Below, one piece after another: positions 22,566-30,122 of a stretch of 35,237 nucleotides of DNA (position 1 is its first letter; every line of letters starts with the position of its first letter). The DNA comes from a virus, in the IMG/VR virus record IMGVR_UViG_3300006990_000085, positions 1-35,237 of that record, one strand, 5' to 3'. Made by a program: the position numbers and the translations under genes. Below the pieces are notes generated by a model. The model saw nothing but the letters and a program-made list of their open reading frames with translations. It was not told the origin of the DNA and made no database searches.

Positions 22566-23424
22566 CTTAAAAACAATAGTAAGGGGCGCGTACGATATAC
22601 AGAAGAATAGAATCCAGACAGGTAATCGTTTGGTAGGAAACTTCAAAGCTAAACTTGGGCAAGCACCGAGTGAGAAGGAAGATACAATCGACAAGGATGG
22701 GCAACAGATACTTGTTAACCTACGTAGGGCACACAGACTGCTTACCGAAGGAGTGGCTAGCTTTCCAAGGCAAGCTACGTTCAAGGGTGATGAGGTCATC
22801 AGTGACTACACCGAGTTGTGTCTGGTGGATAACTACCTAGAACTGGAGACGCAAGAAAAGAATCACTTCAGACGTTTAGGTAATATCCTCAAAGGTTACC
22901 CTATCTACTCTCAATTTCTTGAAAATGTAACAGGCGTTGGTCCTGCTATGGCAGGGGTAATACTTAGTGAAATAGATATTAGTAGAGCTGAGTATCCATC
23001 TAGCTTACACAAGTATGCAGGGTTAGATGTTGCAAGTGATGGGCAGGGGCGTAGCCGTAAGAAGGAACACTTAGAGGAGAGTGAATACGTAGACAAAGAC
23101 GGTAACCCTCAAACCAAGAAAGGTATTACTTTTAACCCATTCCTTAAGACCAAGTTAGTAGGTGTATTAGGTAGTAGTTTCATCAAACAATCGCCAGACA
23201 AGTGTAAGTATCGTAAGGTGTATGATGATTACAAGCACCGACTAGAGCATATGGATGCCCATAAAGAGAAGTCCAAGGGACACCGACATAACATGGCAGT
23301 GCGGTATATGATTAAGATTTTCTTAATTGATCTGTACAACGAGTGGCGTAGCATCGAGGGGCTACCCGTTGCTCCAACATACAGCGAAGCTAAACTAGGT
23401 AAAGTACATAAGGTAGCCGCCTAG
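22558..23424 (+). CDS. IS110-like transposase C-domain protein lacking the DEDD domain
   Basis: 288 residues from ATG at 22558 (22555 possible), after AAGGAGGACG. Residues 123-139 (NVTGVGPAMAGVILSEI) are a helix-hairpin-helix and 150-160 (LHKYAGLDVAS) match the conserved core of Transposase_20, the C-terminal domain of IS110/IS116 transposases. Residues 240-265 end as in that domain (KGHRHNMAVRYMIKIFLIDL). The usual N-terminal RuvC-like DEDD domain is absent: residues 1-110 are basic helices without Asp-rich motifs. No terminal repeats of an IS were found. The conserved array at 23428 starts 3 nt after its stop, so protein and array may form one functional unit; that is a hypothesis. Confidence 0.8.
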   Translation: MSNLKTIVRGAYDIQKNRIQTGNRLVGNFKAKLGQAPSEKEDTIDKDGQQILVNLRRAHRLLTEGVASFPRQATFKGDEVISDYTELCLVDNYLELETQEKNHFRRLGNILKGYPIYSQFLENVTGVGPAMAGVILSEIDISRAEYPSSLHKYAGLDVASDGQGRSRKKEHLEESEYVDKDGNPQTKKGITFNPFLKTKLVGVLGSSFIKQSPDKCKYRKVYDDYKHRLEHMDAHKEKSKGHRHNMAVRYMIKIFLIDLYNEWRSIEGLPVAPTYSEAKLGKVHKVAA

Positions 23425-23427
23425 CTA

Positions 23428-23982
23428 AACGAGTCATTGGAATGAAGACAACCACTGCCCAAGAGCGAGTCATGGTGGGCGAGACAACCAGCTATGCCGA
23501 ACGAGTCATACTACCCAAGACAACCATGCGCCAAAAGCGAGTCAATCATGGAAAAAGACAGCCAAAAGAATGTAACGAGTCATACGACGCGAGACAACCA
23601 TGTGCCACAAGCGAGTCATCGAGTAAGAGACAACCAAAGTACATGAACGAGTCACATAAATGAAGACAACCACAGAAAGGAAACGAGTCAATGTTAGTGA
23701 GGCAACCATAGTTATTTAACGAGCCATAAGAAAAAAGACAATCAAACCAGTAGAGCGAGTCAAGGAGCGTCATAGACAACCAAAAAATTTGAACGAGTCA
23801 TTCGCATGGAGAGAACCACAAAACAGGAACGAGTCATTCGTATGGAGACAACCAAATAAATGGAACGAGTGCCACTAACCAGAATACAACCAATAACTCA
23901 GAGCGAGTCACATGAAGATAGGCAACCAGTAGTTCCAAACGAGTCAAATGCAATTAGAAACCCATATAAAGTAAGCGAGTCA
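23428..23982 (+). repeat. Array of alternating 9-nt motifs with 9-nt variable segments (31 motifs)
   Basis: Two motifs alternate strictly: ARCGAGTCA (16 copies, core CGAGTCA exact in 14) and AGACAACCA-like (15 copies, GACAACCA exact in 8). Taken as 9-mers they sit every 18 nt, with 9 variable bases between. A-motif cores start at 23430, 23466, 23502, 23538, 23576, 23612, 23648, 23684, 23720, 23756, 23794, 23830, 23866, 23904, 23940 and 23976. Spacing is 36 nt except three 38-nt steps; the extra 2 nt always fall between A and B, never between B and A. Variable segments show no common sequence, although two neighbours (TTCGCATGG, TTCGTATGG) are near copies. Substitutions in the motifs are concentrated in the second half. 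It starts 3 nt after the IS110-like gene and ends 1 nt before the Shine-Dalgarno (AAGGAGG) of the next gene, so it is probably transcribed with both. Confidence 0.95.
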
Positions 23983-23998
23983 TTAAGGAGGAAGAACT

Positions 23999-24145
23999 AT
24001 GAACCGAGATAGAGACCCAGTAATGGTAGACCTTAATCGTTACCTTATGACACAGGAAGATGATTACGTAGACCCCCTCGAAGCTGAGATACAATACCAA
24101 GAGTATCTTGCAGATCAGGATGAGGGTTGGAGGGACGACGAATGA
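23999..24145 (+). CDS. 48-residue acidic protein after the array
   Basis: ATG at 23999 after a perfect AAGGAGG, TGA at 24143. It begins MNRDRDPVMVDLNRYLMTQE and ends DQDEGWRDDE, with an acidic middle. Its stop overlaps the start of the next gene (ATGA at 24142), so the two are co-translated. No family recognised. The strong ribosome-binding site indicates that the array transcript continues into coding sequence. Confidence 0.65.
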   Translation: MNRDRDPVMVDLNRYLMTQEDDYVDPLEAEIQYQEYLADQDEGWRDDE

Positions 24146-24324
24146 AACGACTAACTAAGGCAAGGCTTAGGAGAGAGCTGTCTATACTTAAACAGGACAT
24201 AAAAGACTTACAGCAAGCTGAGAAGATATGGGAAGGACTTCTTGCTAGTTGGCCTGATACCACCGACTACATCTATGTGGATGAAGAAGGTGCAGTTGAA
24301 GAAACTACTGGAGCATTACACTAA
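24142..24324 (+). CDS. Small coiled-coil protein, function unknown
   Basis: 60 residues from ATG at 24142; an earlier TTG at 24127 is less likely. The N-terminal half is a basic helix of coiled-coil type (KRLTKARLRRELSILKQDIK, then DLQQAEKIWEGLL); the end is acidic (YIYVDEEGAVEETTGALH). It overlaps its neighbours on both sides by 1-4 bp. No family recognised. Confidence 0.65.
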   Translation: MKRLTKARLRRELSILKQDIKDLQQAEKIWEGLLASWPDTTDYIYVDEEGAVEETTGALH

Positions 24325-24557
24325 TGGCACTAATGAAAAACGCTTTAGAGAAACAAACTGGTGGTACTCACTACAAGGATATGGCTATCCAACCGGCAGA
24401 ATACGCCGAGAAGAACGGCTTGTCGTTGCTTGAGGGTAACATCGTTAAGTACATTTCACGTTGGAAAAAGAAAGGTCAACCGCTATCTGATCTCAACAAG
24501 ATCATACACTGCGCGGAACTGATAAAAGAAATCCACAACGTAAGCGAAGACAAATGA
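24324..24557 (+). CDS. DUF3310 protein (T7 gp1.7-like nucleotide kinase family)
   Basis: 77 residues. GGTHYKDMAIQPAEYAEKNG followed by LSLLEGNIVKYISRWKKKGQ is the conserved core of DUF3310, the family linked to T7 gp1.7, reported to act as a nucleotide kinase for dGMP and dTMP. This member is a minimal form containing only the core, so enzyme activity is uncertain. It lies just before the nuclease and DNA polymerase genes, where a nucleotide-supply role would fit. Confidence 0.82.
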   Translation: MALMKNALEKQTGGTHYKDMAIQPAEYAEKNGLSLLEGNIVKYISRWKKKGQPLSDLNKIIHCAELIKEIHNVSEDK

Positions 24558-24685
24558 AATTAACTATAGAGTTAGACGAAGAAGATGTGGAAGAAGTTAT
24601 ACAGCTTATGCACAGAGTTATTGAGGCTGTAGATAAGCTGGAAAACTATCAAGAAACTGGTATCAAGGAGATTGAGGATGAGTGA
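24554..24685 (+). CDS. 43-residue acidic helical peptide
   Basis: ATG at 24554, overlapping the stop of the DUF3310 gene (ATGA), TGA at 24683. It starts MKLTIELDEEDVEEVIQLMH and continues as one long acidic helix. No ribosome-binding site beyond the coupling. Its 3' end encodes the ribosome-binding site of the nuclease gene (AAGGAGATTGAGG) and overlaps that gene by 8 bp. No family recognised. Confidence 0.55.
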   Translation: MKLTIELDEEDVEEVIQLMHRVIEAVDKLENYQETGIKEIEDE

Positions 24686-25097
24686 TCCATATGTGTTTAA
24701 CTGTACGATAGTGCGTGTAATTGATGGAGATACTATAGATGTCGATGTTGATTTGGGCTGGAATGTTGTTATACGCGGTAGTGCTGGTCGCATCCGTTTG
24801 CATGGGGTCGATGCTCCAGAGTCTCGCAATAGAAACGTGGAAGGCAAAGCACATGGCCTCCTTGCCAAAAAATTCGTGCAGGAAAAGCTTAAAGTGGGAG
24901 GAGTATATAAACTCCGAACAAAAGAGAAGGGCAAATTTGGAAGATACTTAGGTGACTTTCAGATAGGTGATAAGTGGCTGTGTGCAGAGCTTGTGGCTAA
25001 CCAACTAGCTGTACCGTACACCGGACAGAATAAAAAAGAAATTGCAAGAGCGCATGAAGCCAATCGCCTGTTGCTAGTCCAGAGGGGCTTACTATAG
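24678..25097 (+). CDS. Staphylococcal nuclease-like (SNase/thermonuclease) protein
   Basis: 139 residues from ATG at 24678. RVIDGDTIDVDVDLG carries the Asp pair of SNase; GRIRLHGVDAPESRN holds the catalytic Arg and the RLxGxDAPE motif; KEKGKFGRYLGDF holds the second Arg. A full single-domain Ca2+-dependent nuclease without a signal peptide, so it acts inside the cell, perhaps on host DNA. It ends in a 1-bp overlap (TAGTG) with the polymerase gene. Confidence 0.88.
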   Translation: MSDPYVFNCTIVRVIDGDTIDVDVDLGWNVVIRGSAGRIRLHGVDAPESRNRNVEGKAHGLLAKKFVQEKLKVGGVYKLRTKEKGKFGRYLGDFQIGDKWLCAELVANQLAVPYTGQNKKEIARAHEANRLLLVQRGLL

Positions 25098-26959
25098 TGA
25101 ACATAATAACCGTAGACTTTGAAACCTATTACGACAAGAAGTTTTCCCTAAGTAAGTTAACGACTGAGCAGTACATACGTAGACCTGACTTTGAAGTAAT
25201 TGGTCTGGGTGTAAAACTAAATAACGAAGAAACAGTTTGGTTAAGTGGAGAACACGATGACATCAAACGGTACTTACACGAGAACTATGATTGGGAAAAC
25301 AGTGCTTTACTGGCTCACAACACCATGTTTGATGGGGCTATTCTTAGTTGGATCTTTGATATTCACCCTAAGTTACTGCTTGATACACTGTGCATGGCGC
25401 GTGGCCTACATGGGGTGGAGGTGGGCGGCTCGTTAAAATATTTGGCTGAAAAGTACGAGATTGGACAGAAGGGCGACGAAGTTGTTAACGCGCTCGGCAT
25501 ACGACGTAAGGACTTTACTGAAGAAGGTTTGTCTAAGTATGGAGATTACTGCATACAAGACGTTGAACTTACCTATAAGTTATTTGGAATCTTTATGAAA
25601 GTGTTTCCAAAGAAAGAACTTAGAGTAATTGATATGACACTACGGATGTTTGTGGAACCTAAACTAAAGTTAAATGTTGCTAAGTTAGAAGACCATTTAG
25701 ATACGCTACAAGAACAGAAAGAGAAGCTGTTAGAGAATTGCGGTATTGAAAAAGCAGAACTTATGTCTAACCCTAAGTTTGCATTAGCACTTGAAGGACT
25801 GGGTGTTAAACCTCCTAAGAAAACTAGTTTACGTACAGAGAAAGAAACGTTTGCCTTTGCTAAGAATGATGAAGCGTTTAAAGCATTGCAAGAACATGAC
25901 GACCCACGAGTGCAAGCTCTAGTAGCCGCACGTATAGGATTGAAGAGTACACTAGAAGAAACGCGTACTGAGAGGTTCATAGACATTGGGTTAGGCGGTA
26001 CATTGCCCGTTCCTATTCGGTACTACGCCGCGCATACAGGACGGTGGGGCGGTTTGGACAAGGTAAACCTACAAAACCTACCATCAAGAGGACCAAATGC
26101 CAAGGTATTGAAATCATGTATTTGCGCTCCTACTGGGTACACGTTGATTGAAGCGGACTCTGCACAAATAGAAGCCCGCGTACTGGCTTGGTTAGCAGAA
26201 CAAAAGGACTTAGTTGAAGCCTTTGAGAAAGGTGAAGATGTCTACAAAAAGATGGCGGCTAGTATATACAACAAGAAAGTAGAGGACGTTGATGCGGCTG
26301 AACGGTTTATCGGCAAGACCACGATCCTAGGCGCAGGGTACGGGATGGGGTCAGTACGGTTCCGAGAACAGCTTTTAGGTATGGGGGTAGAGGTTGAGGC
26401 AAAAGAATGTAGACGGATCATCGACGTGTACAGAAGCACCAACGGTAAGATTACTAGGCTGTGGAGAAATGCTCAAATTGTTTTACAAGGAATGCTACAA
26501 AAAAAGAAATATGCGTTAGGTAAGAAAGATGTGCTTACGGTGTTACCAGAGGTCAAGGGGGTTCGACTGCCATCTAAACTTATCATGCGGTATGAAGACT
26601 TAAAGGTTAAAGAAGGAGAAACAGGCTTAGAGTTTTCTTACAAAACTCGACGAGGCCGAGTCAATATCTATGGTGGTAAGGTAATAGAGAACGTCTGCCA
26701 AGCCATTGCTCGATGTGTCATGTCAGACCAAATGTTAATGATTTCAAAAAGGTATCCTATCTTGCTTACTGTACACGACTCTGTGATATGCTGTGTTCCA
26801 GACGATGAAGTTGACGAGGCGGCGGCTTACGTTGATTCATGTATGCGTCATACACCGGACTGGGCGAAGGGACTTCCAGTGCGTGGCGACGTGGACGTAG
26901 GGAAAAATTACGGAGAGTGTGAAGCATGGGTAAACCCGCATGGTCCTTTAGCAGCATAA
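25097..26959 (+). CDS. DNA polymerase, family A with 3'-5' exonuclease
   Basis: 620 residues, GTG start. Exonuclease domain: ExoI TVDFET (D7, E9), ExoII LLAHNTMFD (D79), ExoIII YGDYCIQD (Y151, D155). Polymerase domain: motif A IEADSAQIEARV (D354), motif B RFIGKTTILGAGYG (K407, Y415) and motif C LLTVHDSV (H560, D561). No 5'-3' exonuclease domain, as in phage replicative enzymes such as T7 gp5. The residue equal to E. coli Phe762 is Leu411. This is the replicative polymerase of the phage, placed between the SNase-like and RecB-like nucleases, with which it overlaps. Confidence 0.95.
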   Translation: MNIITVDFETYYDKKFSLSKLTTEQYIRRPDFEVIGLGVKLNNEETVWLSGEHDDIKRYLHENYDWENSALLAHNTMFDGAILSWIFDIHPKLLLDTLCMARGLHGVEVGGSLKYLAEKYEIGQKGDEVVNALGIRRKDFTEEGLSKYGDYCIQDVELTYKLFGIFMKVFPKKELRVIDMTLRMFVEPKLKLNVAKLEDHLDTLQEQKEKLLENCGIEKAELMSNPKFALALEGLGVKPPKKTSLRTEKETFAFAKNDEAFKALQEHDDPRVQALVAARIGLKSTLEETRTERFIDIGLGGTLPVPIRYYAAHTGRWGGLDKVNLQNLPSRGPNAKVLKSCICAPTGYTLIEADSAQIEARVLAWLAEQKDLVEAFEKGEDVYKKMAASIYNKKVEDVDAAERFIGKTTILGAGYGMGSVRFREQLLGMGVEVEAKECRRIIDVYRSTNGKITRLWRNAQIVLQGMLQKKKYALGKKDVLTVLPEVKGVRLPSKLIMRYEDLKVKEGETGLEFSYKTRRGRVNIYGGKVIENVCQAIARCVMSDQMLMISKRYPILLTVHDSVICCVPDDEVDEAAAYVDSCMRHTPDWAKGLPVRGDVDVGKNYGECEAWVNPHGPLAA

Positions 26960-27603
26960 AAACATTCGATCAATGCCCTAAAAAGTATTACCACACTAAG
27001 GTAGTTAAGGACTACGCAGAAGATTTTAATACCGAAGCAATACTGTACGGCAACGAGTTTCACGAAGCGGCAGAACAGTATGTGCGTGGGGATGTTGAAG
27101 AGCTAGACTCAAGGTTTGCCTATGCAGAACCTACGCTAGACAAGCTTAAAGATATGGAAGGTGAGAAGCTCTGCGAGTACAAGATGGGGCTGACTGAGAA
27201 CCTCGAACCTTGCGGTTTCTTTGACAAAGACGTGTGGTTTAGAGGGGTGTCAGACCTTACTATAATCAATAGAGAAACAGGTGTAGCTAAAGTTATTGAT
27301 TACAAAACAGGTAAGTCAGCTAAGTATGCCGACAAAGGACAACTAGAACTGATGGCGTTAGCTACGTTTAAACACTTTCCAGAAGTAAAAGTAGTGAAAG
27401 GTGGGTTGCTTTTTGTTGTTTGCAACGCATTTATTAAAGACACATATACGATAGAGAATGAACCGAAACTCTGGGAAAAATGGCTTACCGAGTATGGCAA
27501 GCTAGAGAAAGCGTTTGAGGTAGATACTTGGAACGCCCATCCAACAGGGCTTTGCCGCGCATGGTGCGTGGTACTTGAATGCCCACATAACGGAAAGAGG
27601 TAA
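26926..27603 (+). CDS. Cas4/RecB-like PD-(D/E)xK nuclease with Cys cluster
   Basis: 225 residues. WSFSSIKTFDQCPKKYYHTK is the usual start of this family. GNEFHEAAEQYV gives the conserved His, GVSDLTI the catalytic Asp and KVIDYKTGKS the Asp-x-Lys of PD-(D/E)xK. A Cys at residue 17 and three near the end (LCRAWCVVLECPH) follow the one-plus-three layout of the Fe-S cluster in Cas4 and AddB. It should resect DNA ends or process forks. It overlaps the polymerase gene by 34 bp, so expression is coupled. No CRISPR array is near. Confidence 0.88.
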   Translation: MGKPAWSFSSIKTFDQCPKKYYHTKVVKDYAEDFNTEAILYGNEFHEAAEQYVRGDVEELDSRFAYAEPTLDKLKDMEGEKLCEYKMGLTENLEPCGFFDKDVWFRGVSDLTIINRETGVAKVIDYKTGKSAKYADKGQLELMALATFKHFPEVKVVKGGLLFVVCNAFIKDTYTIENEPKLWEKWLTEYGKLEKAFEVDTWNAHPTGLCRAWCVVLECPHNGKR

Positions 27604-27605
27604 CT

Positions 27606-27875
27606 ATGGCGTACAAAAACCCGAAAGATAGAAAGAAACAGGTTAATAAACCTGTAGGTAGTAAGGCGTTTGAAGCGCGGATGGAACGACAACGGGCTAG
27701 AAGAAAGATAGATAAAGAAGGTGTAGACAAGAATAAAAACGGGAAGGCTGATAAACGGGAAGGTAAAGATGTCAGTCACAAGAAAGCTTTAAGCAAAGGC
27801 GGTAGTAATAAAGACGGTATAAAGATAGAAAGCCGTAGTAAAAACCGTTCCAGAAACTATAAGAAAAAGAAGTAG
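27606..27875 (+). CDS. Small basic phage protein with HNH-like segment
   Basis: 89 residues, nearly half Lys/Arg. KDVSHKKALSKGGSNKDGIK resembles the H-x-K-P-L-S-x-G-G turn of HNH nucleases, followed by ESRSKNRSRNYKKKK, but the Cys pairs and second His are absent. This suggests a DNA-binding relic or an inactive relative. AGAGG precedes the ATG. It lies between the RecB-like nuclease and the helicase genes. Confidence 0.7.
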   Translation: MAYKNPKDRKKQVNKPVGSKAFEARMERQRARRKIDKEGVDKNKNGKADKREGKDVSHKKALSKGGSNKDGIKIESRSKNRSRNYKKKK

Positions 27876-27877
27876 AT

Positions 27878-29419
27878 ATGCAAATAGTAGATAACAGAGG
27901 CTTGCTTCTGCGGGTTCGTAATCCCGACAAAATAACAACCGCTATCCCATCCAGTAAACAAGTTAACAACACTGATGTGCTTGTTAAGTGGGGTGTAGAT
28001 GAAGCCAGAGTGTTGAAGAACTTAAATGTAAAAGACGTACCCTCCCCTATTTTGGGGCAGTACAAGTGGTCTGGACGGTACAAACCGTTTGAGCATCAAA
28101 AGACTACAGCTTCTTTTCTTACAATGAATCGTAAGGCGTTTTGTTTTAACGAACAAGGGACCGGCAAGACAGCGAGTGCTATCTGGGCTTCTGATTTCTT
28201 AATACAACAAAAGTTAATCAAACGTGTTTTGATAATATGCCCACTTTCTATTATGGACTCAGCTTGGAGAGCAGACTTATTTAACTTTGCCATGCACCGT
28301 ACGGTGGACATCGCGCATGGGGCTAAGAAGAAACGCCAAGAGATTATCAACGGTGACGCAGAGTATATAATCATTAACTATGATGGGGTGGAGATAGTAA
28401 AGGACGACATAGCTAATGGTGGCTTTGACCTAATCATTGTAGATGAAGCTACCCACTATAAGAATGCACAATCTAAACGGTGGAAAGTACTGGCTAGTAT
28501 TCTAAAGCCTGACACTTGGCTGTGGATGATGACCGGCACACCCGCCGCACAATCTCCTGTTGATGCTTATGGATTAGCTAAACTTGTTAACCCTAAGTCA
28601 GTCCCTAGATTCTTTGGGGCGTTCCGTGAAATGGTAATGCACAAGGTCACTCAATTTAAATGGGTTCCTAAACCACACGCTACAGAAACAGTATTCAATG
28701 CGCTTCAACCTGCAATACGTTTCACCAAAGAGCAATGTCTTGATCTACCTGAAATGACTTATGTTAAACGTGAGGTAGAACTAACCGCCCAACAGAAGAA
28801 ATACTATGACATCTTACGTAAACAAATGATGGCTACTGCGGATGGGGAACAGATCACAGCGGCTAATGCGGCAGTAAACATGAATAAACTCTTACAGATT
28901 TCATGTGGCGCGGTCTATACGGATAGTGGAGAGACTATAGAGTTTGATATAAAGAACCGATACAAGGTACTCAAAGAAGTTATCAATGAGTCTAGTCAAA
29001 AAGTCCTGATCTTTGTCCCGTTTAAACATGTCATTGAACTTCTCAAAGATAAGTTGTCTAAAGATGGGATCACTAACGATGTAATTTCAGGAGGGGTGAG
29101 TGCAAACAAAAGGACGCAGATATTCAAAGCGTTCCAAACGACCGACTCCCCTCGTGTACTTATTATCCAGCCACAAGCGGCGGCACATGGAGTTACACTA
29201 ACGGCGGCTAACACCATTGTCTGGTGGGGACCAACGGCTTCTTTAGAAACCTACGCTCAAGCCAACGCACGAGTCCACCGCTCTGGACAGAAACACCCCT
29301 GTACCGTGGTACAACTTCAAGGCCCACCTGTCGAGAAACGGATATATAAGATGTTAGACGAGCGAATAAACGTACACACGAAAATGATAGATTTATATGA
29401 AGATGTACTTGAATTATAG
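27878..29419 (+). CDS. SNF2-family helicase
   Basis: 513 residues. Motif I NEQGTGKTASA at 91-101, motif II VDEATHY at 188-194, motif III MMTGTPAAQSP near 217-227, motif V-VI TIVWWGPTASLETYAQANAR then VHRSGQKHP near the C-terminus. The N-terminal 60 residues are a small beta domain. Phage SNF2 proteins of this length often pair with VRR-NUC nucleases, as at 21349. They remodel or unwind forks and recombination intermediates. The gene ends 53 bp before the next one, and a promoter overlaps its end. Confidence 0.9.
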   Translation: MQIVDNRGLLLRVRNPDKITTAIPSSKQVNNTDVLVKWGVDEARVLKNLNVKDVPSPILGQYKWSGRYKPFEHQKTTASFLTMNRKAFCFNEQGTGKTASAIWASDFLIQQKLIKRVLIICPLSIMDSAWRADLFNFAMHRTVDIAHGAKKKRQEIINGDAEYIIINYDGVEIVKDDIANGGFDLIIVDEATHYKNAQSKRWKVLASILKPDTWLWMMTGTPAAQSPVDAYGLAKLVNPKSVPRFFGAFREMVMHKVTQFKWVPKPHATETVFNALQPAIRFTKEQCLDLPEMTYVKREVELTAQQKKYYDILRKQMMATADGEQITAANAAVNMNKLLQISCGAVYTDSGETIEFDIKNRYKVLKEVINESSQKVLIFVPFKHVIELLKDKLSKDGITNDVISGGVSANKRTQIFKAFQTTDSPRVLIIQPQAAAHGVTLTAANTIVWWGPTASLETYAQANARVHRSGQKHPCTVVQLQGPPVEKRIYKMLDERINVHTKMIDLYEDVLEL

Positions 29420-29437
29420 ATCAAACTACACTATATT
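29409..29437 (+). promoter_or_regulatory. Candidate promoter before the genes at 29473 onward
   Basis: TTGAAT (29409-29414), 17 bp, TATATT (29432-29437), four and five of six matches. It lies at the end of the helicase gene, 36 bp before the next start, and would drive the SSB and primase genes separately. Confidence 0.55.
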
Positions 29438-29472
29438 ATAAGAAACTTCATAAAAGTAGGGGATACTAAACC

Positions 29473-29877
29473 ATGACAGGCACTGTTGTGAGCACACTTG
29501 ACGACTACGTTACAGCTTATATCAAGCTTCGCGATAAGAAATCTGAATTGGCTGCGGCCTTTGCAGAGAAAGAACAAGAGATAAACCGACGACTCGACAT
29601 CATAAAGGGTCAATTTCTGGAGCATTGTAAAGATAACGGAGTGGAGTCAGTAAAGACTTCTTCTGGGACTTTCTGGCGTTCTCAGAAAACAAGATTTTGG
29701 ACGGGTGATTGGGAAGCGTTTAACGACTTCGTGGTTAAGCATGAAGCAGTGGACTTGTTGGAGAAACGAATACACCAAGGGAACATGAAGCAGTTTCTTG
29801 AAGAAAACCCGGAAGCTTTGCCGCCCGGACTCAACGCAGATAGTGAATACACCATTACAGTACGGAGGAAGAAATGA
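29473..29877 (+). CDS. Conserved phage protein with coiled coil, function unknown
   Basis: 134 residues. Residues 15-45 form a charged coiled coil (LRDKKSELAAAFAEKEQEIN), then a compact C-terminal domain with TSSGTFWRSQKTRFWTGDW and MKQFLEENPEALPPGLNADS. This layout recurs next to replication genes in other phages, some described as similar to host-nuclease inhibitors such as Gam, but that link is weak. AGGGGATACTAAACC precedes the ATG. It overlaps the next gene by 4 bp. Confidence 0.7.
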   Translation: MTGTVVSTLDDYVTAYIKLRDKKSELAAAFAEKEQEINRRLDIIKGQFLEHCKDNGVESVKTSSGTFWRSQKTRFWTGDWEAFNDFVVKHEAVDLLEKRIHQGNMKQFLEENPEALPPGLNADSEYTITVRRKK

Positions 29878-30122
29878 GTGATTTTGATAGTTATGTCCCT
29901 GTTGAAGAGGTTGCAGAACACCTTTCTGTAAAGGTAAGCACCATCCGACAATGGGTTAACAAAGGGTTCATACCTAAAACTACTTACATAAAAGTAGGGT
30001 ACACCTACCGATTTAATGTCCCTGCTGTGGTCGAGGCGCTCAAACAAGACGAGCCAGATATGGAAACCGACCAGATAACGGAACAACTAGAGCTACCGTT
30101 TGATGAGAGTAAGGATGTATGA
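29874..30122 (+). CDS. Excisionase/MerR-like helix-turn-helix protein
   Basis: 82 residues. VPVEEVAEHLSVKVSTIRQW followed by VNKGFIPKTTYIKVGYTYRF is a winged helix-turn-helix of the excisionase/MerR kind: helix, turn, recognition helix with TIRQWV, then the beta wing. The C-terminus is acidic. It overlaps its neighbours on both sides (ATGA). It may regulate the replication block or bind an origin; it is also a candidate for the palindromic operators, though nothing ties it to them. No integrase is seen, so a classic excisionase job is less likely. Confidence 0.82.
   Translation: MSDFDSYVPVEEVAEHLSVKVSTIRQWVNKGFIPKTTYIKVGYTYRFNVPAVVEALKQDEPDMETDQITEQLELPFDESKDV

Noticed and set aside
23442-23779. 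Protein-coding frames within the array on both strands (23442-23663 plus, 23546-23779 minus)
   Set aside because: The 36-nt period gives 12-residue repeats by arithmetic. Three 2-nt insertions shift the frame across the array and stops interrupt every frame, while nucleotide motifs continue, so conservation is not at the protein level.
23428-23982. CRISPR array
   Set aside because: Conserved parts are 9 nt, variable parts 9 nt, and two repeat types alternate. CRISPR repeats and spacers are each over 20 nt with a single repeat type, and no cas operon is present.
22558-23998. Complete IS110 insertion element
   Set aside because: The catalytic DEDD domain is missing, the gene is translationally coupled to its neighbour, and no element borders are visible.
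24572-24934. 120-residue minus-strand frame opposite the SNase-like gene
   Set aside because: The plus-strand gene has SNase motifs; the minus frame is low in charge and has no supporting features.
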